Positions 54,166 to 64,000 of a stretch of DNA of 64,000 bases are shown here, in pieces. Origin of the DNA: Forficula auricularia. Its lineage: Eukaryota; Arthropoda; Insecta; Dermaptera; Forficulidae. Made by a program: the position numbers and the translations under genes. Each line of letters starts with the position of its first letter. Position 1 is the stretch's first letter. The notes beneath the pieces were generated by a model. It worked only from the letters and a program-made list of their open reading frames with translations, made no database searches and was not told the DNA's origin. The stretch lies in assembly GCA_024734495.1 (NCBI GenBank), contig JALMQS010000069.1:1562216-1626215 (forward strand), written 5' to 3'.

Positions 54166-54350
54166 ACATATTAGATATTAAACAAAAAGCTTTACTCGTT
54201 ACGCCCGGGATGCAGAGAAGCCCGTATTCTGTGCGATCCTAGTATTGAATTCAATTTTGTTTTTCTCATTGAAAAATATTCCAAAATATATCATTAAAAA
54301 TTAATCGGTGCTTTTTGTAAATTTTAATTACTATCACAAAAATTTATTTT
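54166..54350. other. unassigned spacer
   Basis: Nothing recognised. Confidence 0.3.
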
Positions 54351-54868
54351 CCCTATGGTGCAAAAAAAATCGACCCACTAATAAAAACTTTATTAAATTG
54401 CAAATTATTTTTAAAATTTTTACAAATATTCATATAATTTGTTCCATTAACTCTTAAACTAACATATTCAATAAATATTGTTGATAATTTTTGAATTTTA
54501 TAAAAAAAAATAATTAAAATTAAATTAAAAGATACAATTACAAATTATCCTACTTTCTCAATATCACTTTAATTTAAATAAAGTTTTAATAAAAGATCAA
54601 ATTCCATTTGAAATATCAATAAAATGAATAATTTTGAATTAAACATCATTGATAGAAAGATAAAATATACAAAATGGATATTTCTGAAGTTCAAGCAGTT
54701 CAAATTGTGTGCCTAATTAATCAAGGGCTAAGTCAACAATAAGTGGCAAGTACACTTGCAATAAGCAATAATTTCAATAATGTATGATGGTTCCTTGTAA
54801 AAAAATTAAAAATTATTTACTATTTAATAAAGTTTTTATTGGTGGATCGATTTTTTTGCACTTCAGTG
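54351..54868 (+). mobile_element. Tc1-like deletion derivative
   Basis: Inverted ends of about 45 bp: the left contains GGTGCAAAAAAAATCGACCC, ACTAATAAAAACTTTATT; the right has AATAAAGTTTTTATTGGTGG, ATCGATTTTTTTGCACTTCA, GTG followed by TA. The left outermost bases are eroded. Contains a short piece of transposase start. Confidence 0.75.
54674..54785 (+). pseudogene. Tc1-like transposase N-terminal fragment
   Basis: MDISEVQAVQIVCLINQGLS, QQ, stop, VASTLAISNNF matches the first helix-turn-helix of Tc1-like transposases (a CGA-to-TGA-type change could explain the stop). The rest of the gene is deleted. Confidence 0.7.
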
Positions 54869-55273
54869 TACATAAAAGAAAACTACTTTAGAAAAACTGA
54901 TGAAACGACGTTTTTCTCAATTTCCCATCAAATAAGCAATATCTTTTGGAATAAAAATATCAGATATTTATATTATTATAATCGATGTTCAATAATTATT
55001 CTATGGGAAAAAAAATCTCTAGTACATATGGAGATTGAAAATTAATGAATATAATGACTTTCTTATCGATGTGACAAGGATGGAAGGTAAAACAATGATT
55101 CAACTTAAACTAATATATTTATATTTATTCAAATATGAACTTGAGATAGGCATTCGGCGGACCTCGGAGGCTTATTTTTTTCTTCGGTTATAATATTTCC
55201 CAAAGCCCCTTAAATATAGTTAAGTAAAAATCAATTATACCTAACTAATTTTATAGCAAATTTTTGTTTTTAA
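54869..55273. other. unassigned AT-rich sequence
   Basis: No gene. AGGCATTCGGCGGACCTCGG (about 55148) is an isolated GC patch. Confidence 0.3.
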
Positions 55274-55290
55274 AATTACAACATTATATA

Positions 55291-55776
55291 CAAAGAGAAA
55301 CAAAAGAGGTTCTCCTCTGCTTGATGCAAATAAACAAGCACACATATATATCGAAATTATATATCTGTATATATATATTATTTATTTGTTTGAGACTATA
55401 GTTTCGAAGGATTGGCCCTCATCATCAGTCTTTTTAATTATAAATATTATTTTTCATGGGATCAGTATCGCGTGAACATTGAAATTTTTTGAAATTTTTT
55501 TCCTTCTTTCTTTGCTGAATAGCCAGGTAGAATTATTTTTTTTCTTTATTCTACCCGGCTAAGAAAGAAGGAAAAAAATTTCAAAAATATCAATATCCAC
55601 GCATACTGATCCCACGAAAAATAATATTCATAATTAAGAAGACTGATGATGAGGGCCAAGATATATAATTTCGATATACATGTGTGTATGTTTATTTGCA
55701 TCAAGCAGAAGACAACCTCTTTGTTTCCCTTTGTGAATCAACAACTCAACTACTCTCGGCAAAACAAAAACTTTTC
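55291..55776 (+). mobile_element. hairpin retroposon, long form
   Basis: 486 bp flanked by the 17-bp direct repeat AATTACAACATTATATA (55274-55290 and 55777-55793), the longest duplication found here. Arms as in 3933-4462. A second, perfect inner inverted repeat (GAAATTTTTTTCCTTCTTTC, about 55490-55585) forms the hairpin tip. Tail CAACTACTCTCGGCAAAACA, AAAACTTTTC. Confidence 0.85.
55387..55431 (-). ncRNA. hammerhead-like motif, GTC type
   Basis: The minus strand reads CTGATGA, extra T, GAGGG-CCAA-TCCTTC (five pairs, one G-U), GAA, AC-TATA-GT, C. Same helix III and GTC as 41731-41742. The right-arm partner (about 55643-55680) has lost its second half by deletion. Confidence 0.45.
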
Positions 55777-55799
55777 AATTACAACATTATATATATATA

Positions 55800-56380
55800 A
55801 ATTATTATTATTTATTTGTTTTTCATACCTGTGATTAACGTATTCTTGAGATTGTGGTCCGGATGCGTTCTATTGGCAAATTGACCTTTTAAATATTCTC
55901 GATTGAAAATTACAACCCACTTTTTCTAATTGCTCAACACGATTGCAAAATTTAAAACCATTCTTCTCCATCCTCTCGGCCGCCTGGTCGCTTTCTTTAT
56001 CAAACGAACAAACATCAGCTTGATTAATAAACCAAAAAAGTTTAAATTAAATGCCGTGTTTGTTGTTGTTTTTTCCCACTAAAGGACTTTTTCGAAATAA
56101 TTATGTAAATAAGTAAATTTAAATTAAAAAAAAAACCTAATGATAAATTGAGGTAAAAAACGCAAAATGAAATAAATCATTCTGAAAGTTTTTTTCTTAA
56201 TCAATTGATAAGGTAATTTTCTATTGTCTCTTAAACAGGTGTTTATACAAAGTTTTTATTCTCTATTGAGCATCATTAGTTAATATTAGTTATCTAATTT
56301 ATAAAGTGGATGGGTAATAAATATATACATACCATATATAATATGTATATACCAAATATAAATATGTATATACATATATA
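55800..56380. other. unassigned AT-rich sequence
   Basis: TA-rich microsatellite-like stretch at 56319-56385; no gene. Confidence 0.3.
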
Positions 56381-57615
56381 ATTTATTTGTTAGGGATTGT
56401 AGTTTATAAGGTTTGATCATCATTAGTCTTTTTAATTAGAAATATACTATGTTATTTCTCATGGGTTCTCCCGAATAGATGTTTTTCATTTTGTTGTAAT
56501 ACTGAGTTGGTCACCCAGCAAACAATAAATTATTTAAATATATATTTATATTCATTATATATAAGTATATGTAGTGGGTTGAAGGAGTTATTCACCCAAA
56601 GCAAGGATCCATCGGGTCCAAAAAATTCCCAGAATAAAAAGTCGTTTCAGCCTGAATTTATCGGGCCATCTTTGGTTTATTTGGAATCATACACATATTA
56701 CCATAAGTACATGTGATTGTTCCTGGTTTTGTCAACAATAAGAAATTTAAATTAATATATTTAGTGTTGTGCTCAAACCCACAGATGAGTGATGTCTTAT
56801 GCTAATATGTGTATAATCTATTATATATATATATATATAAAATTAAGTTGTTTTGTCTGTACATTGCTCCAAATCACGCCAAATTTTGGTTGCACACGTT
56901 TCAAGCAAACTTATGAACGAAAACACCCTCAACAAAATTCCTGTCTGTCTGTATGTATGTCTGTTTCAGTGGTTTCCGCGAAAAGTTGCTCACGATTCAC
57001 GTCAAAAACGGCTGAAGGGATTATTATGAAATTTCATATTTGTATCAGATGTCTTCTAACTTACGTTTTTAGCATATATAACGTTTTGATATTTTGACCC
57101 CAAAAGGGGGTTTGAGGGGGCGCACGAATGAAAATTATCAAATAACTCCTAAACTATTAACTCTACGGCAAATTTTATAATGAGCAAAGTTGTAGGGGAT
57201 GTGATTTCTGACAACTTTTGTTTAAAAAAATTACCCCCAAAAGGGGGGAGGGTGAAAAATATGTAAATTCTTGCCCTTGGAGCAAACTCAACCAAATTTT
57301 GTATACATAATCTGTGGGCCTCTAGAGAGCTAGAAATGCAAAAACTTACCAACCAAAAGGAGGGATCAAAAAATGAAAATTCTTACCTTTAGAGCCAACT
57401 TAACCAAATTTTGTATACATAATCTGGGTTGTGGGGGGAGGTTGGGGTTCGTCTTTATTCTGGGAATTTTATTGGACCCGGTGCATCCTTGCTTCGGATG
57501 AATAACTAACTCCTTCAACCCACTACAAATTTATCAAAGCCACGATCTCCAACAACATATTTAAGTAAATATATGTTTATTTACATCATGCAGAGGACAG
57601 CCTCATTGATATCTC
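56380..57615 (+). mobile_element. decayed long-form hairpin retroposon, split
   Basis: 56385-56470 resembles 55381-55470 (TTTGTTAGGGATTGTAGTTT...CATCATTAGTCTTTTTAATT...), and 57560-57600 resembles the right outer arm (TGTTTATTTACATCATGCAG, AGGACAGCCTC). The middle is occupied by the inverted-repeat element 56571-57526. Confidence 0.45.
56571..57526. mobile_element. inverted-repeat element, ~75-bp ends
   Basis: GTAGTGGGTTGAAGGAGTTA, TTCACCCAAAGCAAGGATCC at the left faces the inverse at 57447-57526. The interior has TTGGTTGCACACGTTTCAAG-type and AACCAAATTTTGTATACATA blocks seen in other interspersed repeats, the latter duplicated at about 57290 and 57400. Family unknown. Confidence 0.65.
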
Positions 57616-57649
57616 CAATATTTATATTCCAATGCTAATTTGCAACAAT

Positions 57650-57930
57650 TTACACCCCCCCCCCAGAGAAATTTTAATGACGCACTCTGCGTCTTAACCC
57701 CAACCCCCTATGGGCACCCCTGACTAATAAAACTATTTGTTTATTCCATATATCTATTTAAACTGGTGTCGCGAACAACATCCATCCCAACCCCAGAAAT
57801 TTGAAAGACGCACTTTGCGTCTTAACCACCCCCTGTGGTCGCCCCTCACTAATAAAAATATTTTTTTATTCTAATATATATCTATTTAAACTGGGGTCGC
57901 CAACAATTTCTCAGTCAAAATGGGGTCGCG
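57650..57930 (+). repeat. ~125-bp tandem pair
   Basis: Two units with TTTGAAAGACGCACTTTGCG or a variant, TCTTAACC, and ATATCTATTTAAACTGG. The GGTCGCGAAAAGCTTAAGTA edge resembles hAT-type ends. Confidence 0.6.
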
Positions 57931-58971
57931 AAAAGCTTAAGTAGCGCATTTCTAGATCTAATATTCTTTCATATAATATATACCTATAAGTCTTGTAAAT
58001 TTGTAGGACTGAAACATAAAAGAAAAATATATTAAAACAAACATGCTTTTATTTCAAAATTCTCTGAGAAATGGAAAATATTTTTTCTTCATTTTTTCTA
58101 AAAAAATTCTATATTCACATGAAAATATAAAAAAATAAGAAAGCAATTTCCGATTTGCAATTTATTTAAAATTAACACCGTTTTTATTTTTGTTCCAATG
58201 ATATACATATAATTTTTCGGTATTAAGTACTGAGGAATTTTTATTCCTACTTTTCAGTGCATTTTGAAATAGAAACATGTATTTTAAACACATTTTTTTA
58301 GTATATTTTTTATTCTTAGTCATTTGGTAAAGTAATTTTCTTCTCTCCTTAAAAAAGACTCGTTTATATATATATAAATATATATACTATATACATACAC
58401 ATATATAGAGTTAATACAGCATCCATCATCTTCTTTAAAAGTCTAATTTTTAAATGAAAAATTTAATTAGTTGATGCCTCCTGAAACTGAAATATATCTT
58501 TCTAAAAAATGGCTCTTGACAGTAATTGATTTTACTATAAAAGGTGAATTTTTACTTTCTCTTCAATATATCATCCTTAACGCTCCTCTTAAGCTCTGAC
58601 CGGTCTTTGCCATGTAATAGCCACACTATTATTCTCAATTAATCATAATTTGAGTTGTTACCATATTTCGCATGCGTCTGTTGCATCATTCATTATTTAT
58701 AAATGGAAATTGGCTAGATATTATTATTTATTGATACAAGAGAGGCCTAATGATAAAAATTTCCAAATCGAAAGTTTTCGAGATGACCCCAATTTCCAAT
58801 TCATTAATTTTTCATATATTAATTTGGATTATTAATATTTTTGTCATTTTTAATGTTCGGTAAATACAATCTCAAAAGCTAGTGGAAGGAAGACTTTTAA
58901 AGCTAGGATTTATAAACACAAAAAATGTTAAAAATATGCATATTAAATGCATCAGAAATTCGTATAATTTT
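57931..58971. other. unassigned AT-rich sequence
   Basis: TA-rich run at 58360-58410. No gene; the frame at 58650-58835 has no recognisable content. Confidence 0.3.
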
Positions 58972-59788
58972 TAAGAAAAAAATAAAACGGACTTCAAAAA
59001 ATTAAATGCAACAAATAAAATACACTAAAAGGTATAAAATAATTATTATCTTATTTAGTTACAACTAAACGACGAAATATTAACATGAAATTACTTTTTG
59101 AAGTCGGTGCCAAACATATACCTTTTATGAATCGCACTCGACGGATCTTACTTTTTATGATAATGATGAGAGAAGGAGTTATACCAAAAAGGTGCAACCC
59201 CTAAAGGCCTGGGTTGGCCCCTCCATCGTGAAAAGAAGTAGTACGTTAGTTACTTAGTACGTTTGGAAGGTATGCTCGCTTATAGGTATAGTTTGTTTGG
59301 TACCGACATCAAAAAGTAATTTCATGTTAATATTTCGTCGTTTAGTTGTAAATAAATAAGATAATAATTATTTTATATCTTTTAGTGTATTTTATTTGTT
59401 GCATTTTATATTTTGAAATCGGTTTTATTTTTTCTTAAAAATTATTTTTATTTTCTCTTTTTAGTGATGTTATTAATAGTGATCATATCATCAGAACTTG
59501 ACCAAATTAATATGACACCATCCCTAAGATACCCCCTTTCGAATAAAAAAAGAATCATCGAAATCGGTTCATAAACAAAGAAGTTAGGCATAAACAAACC
59601 TAACAAAAAAGGTCTAATACCTATGAAAAAAAAATGGGACCAATCGGAAGGTAGATTGAACCCAATGCAAATTTTTTTTTCAAAATCGGTTCACAATTGG
59701 CGGAGATATGAGGTAACATAGGCACAAAAAAAAAAAAAAAAAAATATTAGTCGAATAGATAACCTCCTCCTTTTTTGAAGTCGGTTAA
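58972..59788 (+). mobile_element. palindromic CCGACTTCAAAA repeat, copy 3
   Basis: The most complete copy: left arm 58975-59118, core, right arm 59291-59435, asymmetric extension to TTTTTTGAAGTCGGTTAA at 59771-59788. The core is in the opposite orientation to copy 1 relative to the extension. A short LINE 3' end (59157-59237) splits the core. Confidence 0.65.
59157..59237 (-). mobile_element. 81-bp LINE 3' end
   Basis: The minus strand reads CTTCTTTTCACGATGGAGGG, GCCAACCCAGGCCTTTAGGG, GTTGCACCTTTTTGGTATAA, CTCC, the same 3' end as 28880-28967 with high identity. Extremely 5'-truncated. Placed in the core of the palindromic repeat. Confidence 0.85.
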
Positions 59789-60041
59789 AAATATTCAATG
59801 ATTTTTTCAAAATATGAGGTTATTTGTAAATTTTTAATGAGAGTAAATTATCGCGGTGTTTTATGCATGTCAGGTTTTAATCTCTTAAAAAAAATTTGGG
59901 TTCCCTAGAAAGAGTAAAAAATAAATAAAATAAAAGTAAACAAGATTTTCCTTAAAATTTAAAATCGTATCAAAATAGTAGTATCTAATCTGTTGAATAT
60001 TTTGGTTGTATTTTTATGGGGCTGAAATTATAAAATATTTT

Positions 60042-60270
60042 AAAGATTTTTTTTTTTTTTTTTTTTTTTATAAATTTTATTAAACCAATTATTTTACATT
60101 AATTAATGTATACATTGTATCTTTTGCTTCGATTCCGGAGATAACTTCTCCACCATCGATTGTCCTTGATCATCTTTAGTCCTTGTTTTTAGTAAGAGGA
60201 AAAATCTAATTAGATAAAAAAACCTCTTTTCCGATAATTATTTAAATTCCATTATTCCCCAATCAAATCG
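60042..60270 (-). repeat. retroposed unit with A-run, matches 34920-35400
   Basis: Plus-strand T-run (60042-60069), then the inverted unit with TCGATTCCGGAGATAACTTC, TCCACCATCGATTGTCCTTG. Suggests this family spreads by retroposition. Confidence 0.6.
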
Positions 60271-60529
60271 ATTGGTCTTTTTCATCCCTCCTCAAATATT
60301 TCAAAGATTGAGTCTTTTGTACCTATGTATCTGACCAAAAAAGAATTCGAGCTTTTTAAAAGTCAATTCTCATTAAAATGAATGTGGGATTCTGGACATT
60401 TTTAAATGGATTTAGATTGGAAAAAAATTTGACAAAATCGTTTATTATCTCTTTAAGAACGACAAATAAGAATAATGTTATCTCAAATATTTTGGAAGGT
60501 ATAATTGTTTTTCTTAACTATCCGAAAAA

Positions 60530-61010
60530 TGATTTGGCCTTCTTATGACTTTATCATAAGCCTGCCCCTCTCGTATATTAAAATTAAAAAAAAAATCAAA
60601 TTTATTATTTGTCAAGAGTTTCATAGGGTCCTAAAGTTTCATTGTACAAAATTTGGCCCAAATCGGATAAAAGGTTCAAATTTCTAAACCCCCCCCCCTA
60701 GTTTTTGATTCGATTTCAACTAAAATCTAATCAACTCTTAATCTAATATAGAATATATAAATATAAATTTTCGTTTTGATAACTTCATTGATTTTGAACT
60801 AGAGCTTGTACAAAATTTGGTACCATACACACACTATCTTACTAAAAGATATTTTGACAATATGATTAATATCTCTTAAAATATAATTTTTTTGATGTTC
60901 ACTATATATGATTTTATTGTAGACTGATACACAGTGGATTCGCTAAACATTTTATTTCGAAATAGTTTTAGCCGTTGTTGAGATTTTTCGGAAATAAATA
61001 ACTTATGAGT
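60530..61010 (+). repeat. interspersed repeat family R, copy 3
   Basis: CTAAAATCTAATCAACTCTT, TTTTCGTTTTGATAACTTC and TTTTAGCCGTTGTTGAG correspond to blocks of 20750-21030. More diverged. Confidence 0.5.
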
Positions 61011-61465
61011 TATCTCAGTAAAGTAGGTTAATTATGGTTTTTTTTTAAATTCAATTCACTTTAAAATAATGATGTGAGGAATTAGCAATGTTTAGATGAT
61101 TTTTGTACCTGTCGGCGTTCAAAAGTGGATTATAAAATTTTGAAAAAATTTCTCGATGAAACAAAAAGTGGTTATGCGATGAAATAATGTACATTTTTAC
61201 ATTATTTATTATTCAATGGCCAAAAAATTTTTGTCCTTTAGTGGTGTTAATACTTATTATAAGAGAAATTTGTTTTGAATATATTCATTTAGGAGAAAAA
61301 ATCAAGTGCTTTGACATTAAATTTAATAAAATTCAGAAAGTGGAGCTAATCGATTTGGCAAGTAAAGCATTCAAATAAGAACGAATTTGATATTTCAAAT
61401 TAAGATATAACTAGAGCTCGGATTTGTAGGAACTAAAAATCTTTAAAATAGGCAGACAACTAAGC
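61011..61465. other. unassigned AT-rich sequence
   Basis: The frame at 61187-61378 (63 residues) has no recognisable features. Nothing else seen. Confidence 0.3.
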
Positions 61466-61477
61466 ACTAAAAATAAC

Positions 61478-61625
61478 AATCAGTAGAGATTGTGGTGTTG
61501 GTGCAAGGTGAAACATCTTTAATAAAGATAAGAGTAAATAAATATTTTATTTAATATGGATTTACTAGTATCCTTAACTCATAGTAAATCCATATTAAAT
61601 AAAATATTTATTTACTCTTATCTTT
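61478..61625 (-). mobile_element. minimal hairpin retroposon (148 bp)
   Basis: Flanked by the 12-bp direct repeat ACTAAAAATAAC (61466-61477 and 61626-61637). The minus strand has a hairpin (AAAGATAAGAGTAAATAAAT-type arms, loop near 61572-61577) and then the tail TTTCACCTTGCACCAACACC, ACAATCTCTACTGATT. No hammerhead-like core. Confidence 0.8.
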
Positions 61626-61639
61626 ACTAAAAATAACTA

Positions 61640-63465
61640 AAATAGGCACTTCAAAAGGCATTTTAAAAACAAAGAGTCACTTGAAAAGGAAAGTAAAATA
61701 TTGAGTGAGCGGTCTGTCAGTAATACCAAAAAATTTTCATCATTATTTTTGGCAGGCCCCAGGATACTTATACAGTGTACAAGTATAATGCAAATTTCAA
61801 TTTAAAAAAGGACAATATATAATATTTTTAGGAGACAAGGAAATTGAAACTTACGTAATACTTTTCGAACTGCTCTATCAATTGATGAACTATTGGTTGC
61901 TTCAAGTTCGGAACAAACTATTAAATATGGCCATTTTTCAATTTTTGGGTGTCCTAGTAAAGCCCTGCCGCCGCCTAGCGGCTCGATAAATAATTTTTTG
62001 GAAATATTTTCTTAATAATTCAAAAAAAAAAAAAAAAAAAAATAGAAAATATGTAGCAATAGATATTAAAAAATGGAAATTTCCAATTTTAGTTAAAATA
62101 GCCACTAAAAAGGCATTTATATATAGTATGTAATAAGCACTAACACCCAAAATAGGGCAAAATAGGCATCATAGGTACTAACATTGTATTCAGAATTTCA
62201 TGAAACGCATAAATATCATATTGGCCTAAATGTTAGGCCATAATTAAAAAAGTCAAATAGGGCAAAATCCGAGGCCTAGATATAACATATAAGGATATAA
62301 GGTACTGAACTCTCGGAATTGTTTGGCTTATTTTTGTTTATTCGTGTTTAAAAATCTCCAAATCGTGAAGAATAATCATTTTCATTCATGATTTTTTTTC
62401 TGCCTATCTCTCAGGCATATGATAACTCAGAAAGAGGGTCTTAGAAAGTTACCCAAAATCTTCATATTTTTAAAACAAAAATTTGATCATATCTTCGGAT
62501 TTCTAGCTTTTGAATTTTCTAATAAAAGTGTAGAAAATTAGCAAAAAATTAAAACATTACGTTACGAGGATAGCACTAGAAGACTTATTGTTCCAAGTTT
62601 TTATTAATAATCTAACCCTTTCTGCACAGTTTAGGCGTTCTAGCTTAAGCAAATTATTAAAATTTTTGAAAAAGTAATTCACTTTTTACTTTTATAATAT
62701 TTAATTTTTATTTCCTCTTTGAAAGAAATTAAAATATTGATTATAAAAAAGAAAGTCAGGAGATGATCAGATATATTTTAGATTTATTTTTATCATTTAT
62801 TTACAAAATATTTGTTAAGTATGATGTAGAAAGAGAAATCGTTTGAAAGTTAGTATTTGGAGAATTCTAAAAGTAAAACTATATTCTACCTGCATCGTTT
62901 TTGAGATGATTTTGCTTTAAAAACAAAACATAAATAAACATCTTCTAGTTAAAGAGAGAAAAAGTGAAAGAAAGATACGGCTAGGCAAGAGGGTGAAGCA
63001 TAAAAAGGAATACTAATTCATAAATAGTATATTAGTTGTGGCTAAAAGGCTCTTTATGTAAGTCAGGAGTCAAATGAAATTTAAATGAAGTACTTTGGGT
63101 GCGTCATTCACTGAAAATTTTCTATAATACTAACTGAGAATAATATTCACTGAAGTAAAGTAACATGTTGCTAGTTCTTGCATAGCTAATTACTAGGCTA
63201 GAAAAAGGAACTCCTGGAATTCGAACCACTTATCTAGTTGAATAATTTGGTTAATTTAATAATCCAATGAGCCTGAATTATACTGTAGATGCTGCATAAT
63301 TCCCCAGCTTATGGTAAGTCCTTCATTTTGTGACAGAACACAAGACTTTACTTAGAACCATTCTTAATTATCCTTCCTTATTTTACCCTTAAACTTTGAA
63401 ATTAAACACTCAGCTAAAACTTTAAACTTGGTTTAAAAATAATCTGCTAATCATCATCAATTATA

Positions 63466-63501
<36 letters not shown>

Positions 63502-64000
63502 AGTGGTTCTTATTTTCGAAGTATGTGGAAATCAACGGGACAACCCGGAAACTTATTCGTATAGATGAAAAACTAATAACTGTAGATTTTGAGCCATATC
63601 GAATATCGCGTAACCGAGCCCTATCCCTCTAAATTTTGGAAAATTCGGTTTATTCCCTATTTCGATGCACCCTAATAGTAAAGGATATTAGACGACGTGA
63701 ATACGAATTCAAAACATGTTTATTTATTGAAATCGGACTAAAATTGACGGAGTTATGAATTTTTAGTTATATCACATTTGAATATTTCAAAATTTTGTAT
63801 ATTATCTAGATTTAATAAAATTCGAATATTTCTTGCGATACCCTTCAACGGTTAATAATAAATAAATACTCCGTGAATTTTAGTCCAATTTCATTAAATA
63901 AACATGTTTTGGATTCGTATTAAAGTTCTCTATCGATATAATATATAATTTGGCCATTTGGGACCGTTTAATATTAGGGTGGATCAAAATGAAAAAAACC
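61640..64000. other. unassigned AT-rich sequence
   Basis: Includes a GC patch GCCCTGCCGCCGCCTAGCGG (61963-61982), an A-run (62022-62041) and a TA microsatellite (63467-63500). No supported gene to the end of the window. Confidence 0.35.

Noticed and set aside
63180..63260. Possible tRNA gene: GGTTCGAATTCC on the minus strand followed by a T-run
   Set aside because: The T-arm does not form five pairs, and no convincing D-arm, anticodon stem or acceptor stem can be found.
1..64000. CRISPR arrays, bacterial operons, ribosomal RNA genes
   Set aside because: No regularly spaced short repeats with unique spacers, no operon-like gene packing and no rRNA-like segments were seen; the sequence is clearly eukaryotic.

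Overview
The window is AT-rich eukaryotic DNA (my impression is about 70% A+T). It carries poly-A tracts, long TA microsatellites, splice-like signals and many nested transposable elements. The transposon families seen (mariner, hAT, copia, Helitron, CR1/jockey-type LINE, tRNA-derived SINE) and the base composition point to an arthropod, most likely an insect. I cannot name the species. Nearly all short open frames are chance frames inside repeats. The only long intact gene is the 1347-residue polyprotein of a copia retrotransposon on the minus strand (11995-16038). It is flanked by two LTRs (11775-12000 and 16134-16359) that I see as identical, with an initiator-tRNA-Met primer site and a polypurine tract.

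Layout. 0-5.8 kb: right half of a hAT-like repeat, an internally deleted mariner inside a minisatellite, and four hairpin retroposons. 6.4-11.5 kb: a palindromic repeat split by a hAT element with transposase remains, a second hAT transposase fragment, GC-rich units and 150-bp tandem repeats. 11.8-16.4 kb: copia. 16.4-23.8 kb: LINE 3' end, an unassigned GC-richer block, a broken C2H2 zinc-finger fragment and a large imperfect palindrome. 23.8-27.4 kb: nested Helitron-like elements, one with a PIF1-type helicase remnant. 27.6-32 kb: duplicated segments, a LINE inserted in a tandem tRNA-derived SINE, and an exon-like unit. 32.4-36 kb: palindromes within palindromes. 36.7-41.1 kb: a hAT-like element split by an LTR-like insertion. 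41.6-48 kb: more hairpin retroposons, one split by a Helitron-like element, plus two further exon-like units. 48.2-51 kb: a stretch poor in recognisable repeats that may hold exons of an unidentified host gene. 52.8-64 kb: a hAT-type foldback, a Tc1-like derivative, more hairpin retroposons and repeat remnants.

The most interesting content is a set of short hairpin retroposons. Each is one long inverted repeat followed by a short conserved 3' tail, and ten have 9-17 bp target-site duplications. In most, the inner arms carry a hammerhead-ribozyme-like core (CTGANGA, hairpin, GAAA, short palindrome, cleavage-type base), often once per strand in head-to-head orientation. Every copy has one extra nucleotide after CTGANGA compared with the textbook hammerhead. 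Several insertions are independently confirmed because an uninterrupted copy of the target is also in the window. I could not run any search or folding, so family names come from motif recognition.
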